Positions 1-7,973 of a DNA stretch of 50,378 nt are shown here, in pieces. Under the pieces are notes generated by a model. It searched no databases. It had not been told where the DNA came from and was given only the letters and a program-made list of their open reading frames with translations. The DNA comes from Planctomycetaceae bacterium. Its GTDB lineage: Bacteria > Planctomycetota > Planctomycetia > Pirellulales > Pirellulaceae. The position numbers were made by a program, and so were the translations under genes. The stretch is taken from positions 1-50,378 of the forward strand of contig PAQH01000131.1 in assembly GCA_002709225.1 (NCBI GenBank), read 5' to 3'. Position 1 is the stretch's first letter. The number at the start of each line of letters is the position of its first letter.

Positions 1-264
1 AACCTTGATCCATGCCTCTCGATCCCCCCACGGACTAAAACCGTCTAACAAACCGACCAGGTTAAGACCTCCACGTCGCGCCTCTCCATCATGGCACGCC
101 CCACAGCGTTCCAGCAGCACTTCCCGAACAGGAGCCGTGCGGTCCTCAGCGGCGGGGGCGGACAATGTCACCAGCCAGCATGTCACCAGCCAGCATGTCA
201 CCAGCCAGCATGCCACCAGCCTGGAAATCGGTAAGCTTCGCGATACTACACGATCTCGCAGCAT
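1..264 (-). CDS. Partial planctomycete cytochrome c protein (N-terminus only, runs off left edge)
   Basis: Reading the minus strand from ATG at 264 gives 88 open codons to base 1 with no stop, so only the N-terminus is in the window. It opens with a basic segment, then a hydrophobic core made of three exact copies of Cys-Trp-Leu-Val-Thr, then LSAPAAEDR, which looks like a Sec signal peptide with its cleavage region. The mature part begins VREVLLERCGACHDGEARRGG. CGACH is a c-type heme motif, and the following GGLNL and a later Trp (AWIKV) match the N-terminal cytochrome domain of planctomycete PSCyt1/DUF1587-DUF1592-type proteins (family knowledge). It would be an exported heme protein. It is divergent from the gene at 828. 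The rest lies outside the window, so the exact subfamily is open. Confidence 0.72.
   Translation of the reverse strand, partial: MLRDRVVSRSLPISRLVACWLVTCWLVTCWLVTLSAPAAEDRTAPVREVLLERCGACHDGEARRGGLNLVGLLDGFSPWGDREAWIKV
166..210. repeat. 15-bp tandem repeat, three exact copies, inside a signal peptide
   Basis: The unit tgtcaccagccagca occurs three times without a gap (166-180, 181-195, 196-210), followed by a degenerate partial copy at 211-221. The unit is a multiple of three, and on the minus strand each copy encodes CWLVT in the hydrophobic core of the signal peptide of the left-edge cytochrome gene. Confidence 0.9.
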
Positions 265-827
265 GTGCTTGTGCCTATTTTCAGCCGTTCGGCTACCCGT
301 AACGTGTCTAAAATCGCCTTCCACTATACACCTCCCACGCCAACACGACTCCCTCAATCGGCCTCCGCCCGAGCGGAGGCGGTGCAATTTCCCCACGAAA
401 GACCTTTGCCATTCGCGACCTACTTCGCGTGGAGTTTGTCCTCGTTAGCTGTTACAATCGTCACGATCACATCGGACCGACCCCACAACTTGGCACCTCC
501 CTCCCCACCGCCAGCCCCGATAGCCAGCACTTAGATTACGCTAGAAGAAAAGAGGTCGCCGCTGGTGTTCAGCAGAATCGCACCCGCGGCGGCGTGACAA
601 GTCCTATTGCTGTATGACTTTAATCCATCCGCCCCGGCTTCGCCCGGACAACGACGTGTGCGTTTACTCGACCACCACATTGTTTCGCAGGCCGGTCAGA
701 ATTGTTTCGCAGGCCGGTCAGAGTGGCTGGCAGTTTCGTTCGGTTTGGCTGTTTCTAACATGCTTGGTGTCTCAGCGGCTTTGCATTGAACCGGAGTGCG
801 CCCGTGGCTTCTTTTCGCGTCCATTTT
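265..827. promoter_or_regulatory. Divergent intergenic region
   Basis: This stretch separates the minus-strand cytochrome gene from the plus-strand secretin-like gene and must hold both promoters. It contains a perfect inverted repeat (cctccgc, 4-base loop, gcggagg, about 362-380), a TACAAT hexamer at 453-458 that could be a -10 element, and a 22-bp tandem duplication at 680-722. The plus-strand reading frames here lack any recognisable protein character and are rejected. Confidence 0.5.
680..722. repeat. 22-bp tandem duplication upstream of the secretin-like gene
   Basis: Two identical 21-base copies of ttgtttcgcaggccggtcag plus a are found at 680-700 and 702-722, one base apart. They lie about 105 bases before the ATG at 828, so they could be a duplicated regulator site or a recent slippage product. 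Confidence 0.75.
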
Positions 828-3746
828 ATGACTCGTCCAATTACCAACCAGCTGCCACTGACCCTCGGCGCGTTGTGCCTAACCCTCGTTGCGTTCCACA
901 CCGCGAGCGGCCAACAATCGGCTGGCCCCGCGACGCCCACGGAACCGGGCAAAGTCGTACCACAGAAGACACCACAGCCCGCCGCGCTAGGTCAGCCGCC
1001 TGCGCCAGCGGAGGCCGCCACGCCATCTGCGCCAGCGGCACCAACGCCACCTGCGGCACAACTTCAGCCAGCATCCCCGCAGCCCGCCGCTGGCACGCTC
1101 CGGTTTTCCTTCGATCGCACACCCTGGCGCGATGTGATCACCTGGCTCGCCAGTGAAGCCGACCTCGCGCTCCACGTGAGCGAATTGCCGACAGGAAGCT
1201 TCACGTACAACGATCCCAACGTTTATGGAAATGACGATGCCATCGCGCGTGTGAACCTTTTCCTGTTGCCGCAGGGCTTCAGTCTGGTGCGCAGCGGAAA
1301 ACTCCTGGCCGTGATTAACCTAACCGACCCCCGCAGCCTCAAACAACTCGACGCCATCGCGCCCCTAGTAACACCATCCGCCCTGGCAAGTTTACGGGAC
1401 CACGACGTTGTCAAATGCCTGTTTCGCCTGGGTGACATGACCACCGCCGACGCAGTCGAAGAACTCGCCGGCCTCAAACTAATGACCGATCCGGCAGTCT
1501 TTGCGCGAACCAATCAGCTCATGATCACCGACACGGTTGCGAAACTGGAAGCAGTCCATGCACTTCTGGAAGGCTCCCGGCCCGGCATCCTGGACAATGG
1601 CAACGCTGTGCGCACCTTTCCACTAAAGCACGCCGATGCCGAAGACATCCTCACCGTCGTGCGGCCACACCTGGGCCTCGCTACGGGTGAGAGCATCGGT
1701 ATCGACGTCAGCGTCACTTCGGACCTCACCGGAAAGAATATCTTCGTCAGTGGTTTGGCTGAAAAGATTACGCTGATTGAAAACCTTATCAAGGATCTCG
1801 ATCAACCCCGCGACGGGCTCTCCCCCACCGATGGAACCGCCGAACTACGGTCCCACCGCGTCGCCGGTGGCAACGTCGACGCGGTATACAACGTGCTGGT
1901 CACCATGCTTGCCGGCAAACAAGTCCGTCTTTCCATGGACGCCGCGACCGGTAGCATCGTCGCGCTGGCCGGACCCGCCGTTCACGAAGAGATCGTACAA
2001 ACCGTAGCTCAGTTGCAGGCGTCCGATACCGTATTCGAGGTTATCCAGCTCAAAAACATCGACCCCTATTTCGCCATCTCACTGCTCGAGGAAATGCTCG
2101 AATTGTCGGAACCTACGACGTCGTTTTTCGGCTACTCGAGCGACCGGTGGCGTGACGATCGAGGGCGTGATGATCGTCGCCGCGACGACTGGCGCAGAGA
2201 CGATCGCCGCCGTGACGACTGGCGCAGAGATGATCGCCGGGGCGGAGACCGCAATCGCCGTTACGAGACTTCCACCAGTTTCAACACTTCCGAGGCGCCG
2301 CCACCCAAGATTGACGCGGACCCTGCCACACGCCGCCTGTTTGTCCGCGCGACGAGCGAACAGATCATCCAAATCAAGAAAATCATCGCGCAAATCGACA
2401 TCCTGCCGGGCAAGACCGGCAGCGGTACCACACGACTCCTGTCCGCCCTCGGCGCGTCCGCGATCGCACAATTGGAAACCGCGGCAAAATTTTGGCGGGA
2501 CGACAACCCGATCATTCTCTACGCCGAACCGGGTGCTGCAAAACCGGTCAAGGAACAGGTCATTAACGGCGCCCCACCGCAAACAACAGAACTCCCTCAA
2601 GCCCAACCTCAAACAGCAACAGCACGCTACCTCACCAGCAATCTGCGCAGCCAAGCGCCACCGATCCGCTGCCAGGTTACACCACGCGGGGTACTGCTGC
2701 AGTGCGACGACCCACGAGCCCTTGACCGCTTCGAGGAAATGATTCAAACGTTGGCCGGAACCACCGACAGCACTCCCTCGCCACCTGTCGTCTTCTACCT
2801 CAAGTATACAAAGCCGACCGACGCGCTACGAATGCTCGGCGAACTGCTCGACGGCGGTATCACCGCCCAGGAGGCGGAAGCGGGTTCCCTGGTCAACGCC
2901 ACCGTGTCAACCGGGTTTTACCTCGGTAGCATTGTCACCTCACAGGACGGTACGGCTACCTTGTCGGCCGGCACCATTACCATCGTCGCGGATTCCCGTC
3001 TCAACCGCTTGATCGCGCAGGGAACCGTCACCGACATGGAAACCATTAAGCGTTACCTAGAAATCGTCGACAAAGACAGTGGAATCACCACCGTAAAGAC
3101 CTACGGAACGCCGCATGTCATCGCTCTTAAACACACACGTGCCAGCGCCGTCGCCGCGGTGATCCGCAGTGCCTTTGGTAACCGCGTGGCAGCCAACGCG
3201 GGCGGAAATAGCCAATCTCGTGGCGGTGGCTCGCCAGACAGGCCGCGACGTCGCGATGAGGAGCGCCGTCGCGATTCCGACGACCGACGTGGCTCCGATC
3301 GCCGGTCCGGTGACGATCGACGCGACGACCGACGGGATGAGCGGCGCGGCCGAGGCGGACGCAACGCGGCGACAAACCGCGAGCCGCAGATGACGATTGC
3401 CATCCACGAACCCAGTAACTCACTGATTGTCACAGCGCCTGAACAACTCTTTTCCGAAGTCCAGCAACTTGTCGATATCGTCGATGCCCGCAGCGTCCAG
3501 GCAATGGAGATCATTACCTCCACCAGCGCGCCCGCCATCCAGGCCCGCTTGCAGCAGATCTTCTCCGGATCCGGTGGCGGCAATGCCTCCCGCCCGAGTG
3601 TCACCACGCGCACCGTCTCGCCACGGCCGAGCAACTCAGGCGGGTCACAAAACTCAGCGGGCGGATCGCGCGGTTCTGCTCGCGGCCAACCGGGTTCGCC
3701 GCGCGGCTCTGCAGGGCGTCCCTCTCGCAATTCACGGGGCCGTTAA
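828..3746 (+). CDS. Secretin N-domain (NolW-type) repeat protein, exported
   Basis: A 972-residue protein starting at ATG 828; a TTG 14 codons upstream is in frame but would spoil the signal peptide. Residues 1-30 look like a Sec signal, followed by an Ala/Pro/Gln-rich linker to about residue 85. An STN-like segment (about 90-165) precedes several modules of the secretin_N/NolW type, each ending in a pattern like 'ADPATRRLFVRATSEQ' or 'IHEPSNSLIVTAPEQ'. Two Arg/Asp-rich low-complexity insertions (about 440-475 and 800-850) interrupt them, and the tail is Gly/Ser/Arg-rich. The C-terminal secretin beta-barrel domain of GspD/PilQ is absent, so this is probably not a pore by itself; a periplasmic scaffold or partner is inferred. 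The EF-hand gene starts 18 bases downstream, suggesting one transcript. Confidence 0.82.
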   Translation: MTRPITNQLPLTLGALCLTLVAFHTASGQQSAGPATPTEPGKVVPQKTPQPAALGQPPAPAEAATPSAPAAPTPPAAQLQPASPQPAAGTLRFSFDRTPWRDVITWLASEADLALHVSELPTGSFTYNDPNVYGNDDAIARVNLFLLPQGFSLVRSGKLLAVINLTDPRSLKQLDAIAPLVTPSALASLRDHDVVKCLFRLGDMTTADAVEELAGLKLMTDPAVFARTNQLMITDTVAKLEAVHALLEGSRPGILDNGNAVRTFPLKHADAEDILTVVRPHLGLATGESIGIDVSVTSDLTGKNIFVSGLAEKITLIENLIKDLDQPRDGLSPTDGTAELRSHRVAGGNVDAVYNVLVTMLAGKQVRLSMDAATGSIVALAGPAVHEEIVQTVAQLQASDTVFEVIQLKNIDPYFAISLLEEMLELSEPTTSFFGYSSDRWRDDRGRDDRRRDDWRRDDRRRDDWRRDDRRGGDRNRRYETSTSFNTSEAPPPKIDADPATRRLFVRATSEQIIQIKKIIAQIDILPGKTGSGTTRLLSALGASAIAQLETAAKFWRDDNPIILYAEPGAAKPVKEQVINGAPPQTTELPQAQPQTATARYLTSNLRSQAPPIRCQVTPRGVLLQCDDPRALDRFEEMIQTLAGTTDSTPSPPVVFYLKYTKPTDALRMLGELLDGGITAQEAEAGSLVNATVSTGFYLGSIVTSQDGTATLSAGTITIVADSRLNRLIAQGTVTDMETIKRYLEIVDKDSGITTVKTYGTPHVIALKHTRASAVAAVIRSAFGNRVAANAGGNSQSRGGGSPDRPRRRDEERRRDSDDRRGSDRRSGDDRRDDRRDERRGRGGRNAATNREPQMTIAIHEPSNSLIVTAPEQLFSEVQQLVDIVDARSVQAMEIITSTSAPAIQARLQQIFSGSGGGNASRPSVTTRTVSPRPSNSGGSQNSAGGSRGSARGQPGSPRGSAGRPSRNSRGR
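2146..2255 (+). repeat. Degenerate in-frame repeat encoding WRRDDRRRDD-type sequence
   Basis: Near-repeats of units such as gacgactggcgcagag and gatgatcgccgc encode alternating Arg/Asp with periodic Trp within the secretin-N protein. A second Arg/Asp-rich tract without Trp is encoded near 3240-3360. The result is a strongly zwitterionic linker between two NolW-like modules. Confidence 0.7.
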
Positions 3747-3764
3747 ACATCACGGGGCTGCACT

Positions 3765-5453
3765 ATGGACCACTGCCAACCGAGACTACGGCTAACCTAT
3801 TTCACTACGGGACTGATTGGTTTCTACCTGGCAACCGCCCAGATGCTGGTCGCCCAACCGGGCATCCGCGAAGCTTTGCTCCGCCTTGACAAGAATGAGG
3901 ATGGGCAAATTTCACCCGATGAGATCACCGCCCGCGCCCGCCCGTACTTTGAAAGAATCACAGACCGGCAATCCCGTTCGTGGCGGGAAAAACCCATCTC
4001 CATCGAGCGCCTCCAGAATATCATTCGCGTCTACTATTCGCGGCGCAACGGAAGCTGGCGAGAAGACATCCGACCTGGTGGCAAGCAGACTATCATACCG
4101 TTTGGTCCCAAGCGCAATGAACCCATGGTCCCTGGCTTTGGACTTCCCTACATCAAATACCGGTACAACAAAGGGGACCTGGTCGAAGCCGGAAACACGA
4201 TGCGACGCTACGACGCCAACCGTGACGGTTTTGTGGACGTCATCGAGGCGTCCCGAAATCGCTGGACCAATCGCGACCCGTTTGAGATGGACCTCAACAA
4301 GGATGGGCGGTTGAGTTTGATGGAGCTCGCGCAGCGCTACGCGCGGCGACGCATGCTGGACGCGTCCAGTCAGGAACTCTGGCGGAAAGCCGGACGGACT
4401 GGGGGGCTGGTCGCGAAAGAGCGTCGTGTCCGCCCTCTTGGCTCGGAAGAACGCCGCCGCCGCGATGAAGCACGCTGGCGTGGCAACCGGTTGTCGGGCG
4501 AGATCATGGGCCGTTTTGACACCAATCGCAATGGACGACTAGAGTACCAAGAGACGGCCAAACTTGGCTTTCCTGCCAACGAGATCGATGTTGACATCAA
4601 TGGCGAAATCACCCGAGAAGAGTTGCAAGACTATCTCAACCAAGTGCAGGACGAAGCCGCCGCGGCTGTGGACGGGCTGCCCGACTGGTTCACCCAATTG
4701 GATAAGAATCGCGATGGGCAGGTGGCAATGGCGGAATACACCAAAGAGTGGACCAACGAAAAACTGACTGAATTTTCCTCGTACGATGCAAACCGCGATG
4801 GCCTAATCACCACCGAGGAGGTGCTACAACCGGAAGCGCAGGTGGTCGAAGGGCGCTATGCGAACACCGAGGCGATTCCCATGCCTCCTGGAAAGACAAT
4901 CATTTCCGAAATTGAGATCTCGGATGATTTCCCGATTGCCGACGTCAATCTGCAGCTCTCCATTACGCATTCCTTCACCCACGGTCTGCATGCCTTCATG
5001 ACAGGCCCCAATGGCCAACGGATCGAACTCTTCACTGAAGTCGGTGGCCGCGACGACCATTTCGACGGCACGCTATTCGACGACCAGGCTGAAACACCGA
5101 TCACCAAGGCTCGTCCACCGTTTCGCGGTTCGCACAGACCCGAGGCGAAAGACAAACGTCAACCGAGCCTGTCCGCCTTCAACGGCAAAAGCGTGAAGGG
5201 CGTCTGGCAGTTGATCGTGCGCAATACGCGAAACGATCGATTCGGTGTGCTGCACAACTGGGCCTTATACGTCAAACGGCAAGAACCCAAAACAACTGAG
5301 TCAACGGCGCCCTCCGCTAAACAGGCGCCCGGAAACAACCAACCCGGGAAAGATCGAGCGGCGGATGCGCGTAATAAACGAGGCGAGTCATCCAACAGCG
5401 AGGAGGCTCAGCGACGGCGGGATACCGACCGCGGTGGCGCGGGTCGCAGGTAA
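3765..5453 (+). CDS. Secreted EF-hand protein with C-terminal proprotein-convertase P domain
   Basis: A 562-residue protein starting at ATG 3765. The N-terminus has a hydrophobic segment (about 10-27) ending near AQMLVAQPG, consistent with a signal peptide. Seven EF-hand calcium loops are visible: DKNEDGQISPDE (about 42), DANRDGFVDVIE (149), DLNKDGRLSLME (170), DTNRNGRLEYQE (252), DVDINGEITREE (276), DKNRDGQVAMAE (313) and DANRDGLITTEE (342). Residues about 380-505 match a P domain (ISDDFPIADVNLQLSITHSF, then KGVWQLIVRNTRND), a module usually following subtilisin-like proteases; no protease domain is present here. The tail is charged and Gln/Ser-rich. It probably binds calcium outside the cytoplasm, perhaps with the secretin-N protein just upstream; the exact role is unknown. 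Confidence 0.87.
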   Translation: MDHCQPRLRLTYFTTGLIGFYLATAQMLVAQPGIREALLRLDKNEDGQISPDEITARARPYFERITDRQSRSWREKPISIERLQNIIRVYYSRRNGSWREDIRPGGKQTIIPFGPKRNEPMVPGFGLPYIKYRYNKGDLVEAGNTMRRYDANRDGFVDVIEASRNRWTNRDPFEMDLNKDGRLSLMELAQRYARRRMLDASSQELWRKAGRTGGLVAKERRVRPLGSEERRRRDEARWRGNRLSGEIMGRFDTNRNGRLEYQETAKLGFPANEIDVDINGEITREELQDYLNQVQDEAAAAVDGLPDWFTQLDKNRDGQVAMAEYTKEWTNEKLTEFSSYDANRDGLITTEEVLQPEAQVVEGRYANTEAIPMPPGKTIISEIEISDDFPIADVNLQLSITHSFTHGLHAFMTGPNGQRIELFTEVGGRDDHFDGTLFDDQAETPITKARPPFRGSHRPEAKDKRQPSLSAFNGKSVKGVWQLIVRNTRNDRFGVLHNWALYVKRQEPKTTESTAPSAKQAPGNNQPGKDRAADARNKRGESSNSEEAQRRRDTDRGGAGRR

Positions 5454-5566
5454 TTCCCAGGATTCCCGGCGCGACGTCCGTCACGCTACCATATCAACAC
5501 CGGGGTGGCTGCGCAGCCGTAACGTGAGCCAGGTGTCGAAAAACGTTGGCGCCGGCTCACACTGGG

Positions 5567-5572
5567 TACAAT
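5567..5572 (+). promoter_or_regulatory. Candidate -10 element TACAAT
   Basis: TACAAT lies 38 bases before the ATG at 5610 in the 156-base gap after the EF-hand gene. The same hexamer is found upstream of other genes in the window. No good -35 box is seen at 17 bases; TTGGCG lies 15 bases upstream. Confidence 0.3.
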
Positions 5573-5609
5573 ACAAACCGGGTAGTTACTATGGCTCAGG
5601 TTGATCGCA

Positions 5610-7958
5610 ATGTCACCCCAACGTTCTTGCTGCCTCTGGTCTGGGTTGCTGCTGTTTAGCACGAGTGCGGCTGGCGATGAAAAGCGGATTGATTTCCAGC
5701 GCGACATCCGTCCCATCCTCTCCGACGCCTGCTTTCGTTGCCACGGGATTGATGCGGCCCATCGCGCAGCCGGACTGCGACTCGACCGCCACGAGGGTCT
5801 TTTCGGACGCCGGGATGGGCCCCCCATCGTCGTACCGGGCGATCCTCGGACCAGCGAGTTAATCCGCCGCATCACCACCACCGATTCCAGCCAGCGCATG
5901 CCACCTTCCGATGCGGAAAGACAGCTGAGCGTCACCGAAAAGGAACGCTTGTTCCGATGGGTCACCCAGGGTGCCAACTGGCGGGAACACTGGGCGTTTG
6001 TCGCACCCACCAGCCCACCACTGCCGAAGACGCCAGCGTCGAAAGCGGGCGACTCCGCCACGCAGACGTGGGCCCGCAACCCCATCGACCGGTTTGTACT
6101 GAGCCGCCTTCACGAGCACCGTCTCAGGCCATCTAGCCCAGCCAGCTTTGCCACGCTCGTCCGCCGCGCCGCCCTGACGTTGACCGGCTTGCCTCCGGAT
6201 CCCGCCGATACAGAACCCCCGCGAGACACCCCTCCCATGGCGTACGAAGAATACGTCGACCGGTTACTGAATTCACCGCGTTACGGAGAACACACAGCAG
6301 TGGTCTGGCTTGACCTGGCGCGTTACGCCGACACGGATGGCTACCAGGACGACCAGCCGCGCGTGATGTGGCGTTGGCGCGACTGGCTGATCGATGCCCT
6401 GAACCAGGGGATGCCCTACGATCAGTTCAGCACGCGGATGTTGGCAGGCGACCTGTTACCCGATGCAACCGATACGGATCGCCTGGCCACCGGCTTTCAT
6501 CGCAACCATCGGACCAACGGCGAAGGCGGTAGCATCCCTGAGGAATTCCGAGTCGAATACGTCGTGGACTGTGTGGAGACCACGTCCACCGTGTGGCTGG
6601 GACTAACGCTGGGTTGCTGTCGCTGCCACGATCATAAATACGATCCTTTTACGCAACGGGATTTCTATCGCCTGTTCGCCTACTTCAACAATACTCCCGA
6701 AAAAGGGGTCTACCGGGGCAACGGTTCCGGTCCTTTGATTAAGGTTCCGACGATCTCGCAACAGTTCCAATTGGACTCGCTGCAGCGCCGGATTCAGAGC
6801 GCGGCTGGAGAGGGGCCGGAAAAGACCACGCTTCTGGCACAACGTCAAGAGATTCTCCAGCAAGTCGTCAGCACCATGGTGATGGCCGAAGGGACACCCC
6901 GCGAAACCTCTATTCTGCAACGTGGGCAATACGACCGCGCCGGGGAAAAGGTTTCCCCCGGTGTCCCAAGTCACCTGCCCCCAGCGGGTTCCCCGGTTCC
7001 CGCGAACCGGCTGGGCCTGGCAAACTGGCTGTTCCACGAACAAAATCCGGTAACTGCCCGTGTCGCCGTCAACCGGATCTGGAGCATGCACTTCGGTCAG
7101 GGCCTCGTCGCCACACCTGAAGACATGGGGTCCCAAGGCAGCCCACCCTCGCATCCACAACTGCTCGATTGGCTGGCCACGCATTTCCTCCGATCCGGCT
7201 GGGACGTCAAGGATCTCCATCGCCTCATCGTCACGAGCTCAACCTATCGACAAGCCGCCACGGCCCGACCCAAGCCACTGACTGTCGACCCCCAGACACG
7301 TCTACTGTGGCGATTCCCGCGACGAAGGCTCAAGGCGGAAACGATTCGCGACCGCGCACTACAGGTCAGTGGCCTCCTGGTCGAACGGCTCGGAGGCCCC
7401 TCCGTCAAACCGTACCAACCGCAGGGAATCTGGAATGAAATCGCGGGAGGATCAACGAGCGTCTACAAGGACGGTTATCAGCCCGATCAAGGGTCCGGGT
7501 TGTACCGACGCAGTTTGTACACCTTCTGGCGTCGCACCATTCCCCCGCCCGGCATGACGGTTTTCGACGCGCCGACGCGAGAAACCTGTAGCGCCCGGCG
7601 CCCCAGCACCAACACGCCACTCCAAGCCCTGGCTCTACTCAACGACGTCACGTTCTTGGAATCAGCGCGGCAGCTAGCCGAATTGATGCTGGCCAGCGGC
7701 GGCACGCCACGCCGGCGGGTCCAGTTCGGTTTTCAGGCCGCCTTGTCCCGCAACGCCACCGACGAAGAGCTCGATACGCTGACCGCCGCCTATCTCCGCG
7801 CGCATCGGACCTTGCTCGCGGATCGCAGCGCCGCGAAAGTCCTTAGTACAATCGGCCGCGGCACCCGCAGCCCGTCACCAGACACCGTCGCCTTGGCTAC
7901 TTGCCTGACAATTGCCAACACGCTCTTGAATCTGGATGAATTCGTTGTGGTCGAGTAA
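5610..7958 (+). CDS. PSCyt1/DUF1549/DUF1553 planctomycete cytochrome protein
   Basis: A 782-residue protein; ATG 5610 is preferred over an in-frame TTG nine bases upstream. A signal peptide (about 1-22) is followed by the PSCyt1 domain with a heme motif CFRCH (41-45) and the usual 'QRMPPSDAERQLS' region near residue 95. DUF1549/PSCyt2 covers about 145-380 and holds a second CxxCH, CCRCHDHKYDPF (C336, C339, H340). DUF1553/PSD1 covers about 465-760 (NRLGLANWLF, ARVAVNRIWSMHFG, TRETCSARRPSTNTPLQALA). These families are known from planctomycetes and are suspected periplasmic redox or carbohydrate-processing proteins; no reaction is established. The DUF1501 gene follows after 15 bases, the standard two-gene arrangement. 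At 782 residues it is compact, with no LamG insertion. Confidence 0.93.
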   Translation: MSPQRSCCLWSGLLLFSTSAAGDEKRIDFQRDIRPILSDACFRCHGIDAAHRAAGLRLDRHEGLFGRRDGPPIVVPGDPRTSELIRRITTTDSSQRMPPSDAERQLSVTEKERLFRWVTQGANWREHWAFVAPTSPPLPKTPASKAGDSATQTWARNPIDRFVLSRLHEHRLRPSSPASFATLVRRAALTLTGLPPDPADTEPPRDTPPMAYEEYVDRLLNSPRYGEHTAVVWLDLARYADTDGYQDDQPRVMWRWRDWLIDALNQGMPYDQFSTRMLAGDLLPDATDTDRLATGFHRNHRTNGEGGSIPEEFRVEYVVDCVETTSTVWLGLTLGCCRCHDHKYDPFTQRDFYRLFAYFNNTPEKGVYRGNGSGPLIKVPTISQQFQLDSLQRRIQSAAGEGPEKTTLLAQRQEILQQVVSTMVMAEGTPRETSILQRGQYDRAGEKVSPGVPSHLPPAGSPVPANRLGLANWLFHEQNPVTARVAVNRIWSMHFGQGLVATPEDMGSQGSPPSHPQLLDWLATHFLRSGWDVKDLHRLIVTSSTYRQAATARPKPLTVDPQTRLLWRFPRRRLKAETIRDRALQVSGLLVERLGGPSVKPYQPQGIWNEIAGGSTSVYKDGYQPDQGSGLYRRSLYTFWRRTIPPPGMTVFDAPTRETCSARRPSTNTPLQALALLNDVTFLESARQLAELMLASGGTPRRRVQFGFQAALSRNATDEELDTLTAAYLRAHRTLLADRSAAKVLSTIGRGTRSPSPDTVALATCLTIANTLLNLDEFVVVE

Positions 7959-7973
7959 TACAGCAGGACTTCC

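Noticed and set aside
166..221. Short repeats as a CRISPR array
   Set aside because: Copies are 15 bp, directly adjacent with no spacers, and lie within a coding frame.
5..534. Plus-strand frames at 5-448 and 265-534
   Set aside because: The minus strand at 1-264 encodes a clear cytochrome c N-terminus; the plus frames have no protein-like character.
2079..2747. 222-codon minus-strand frame inside the secretin-N gene
   Set aside because: Antisense shadow produced by the Arg/Asp repeat; the plus frame carries the domains.
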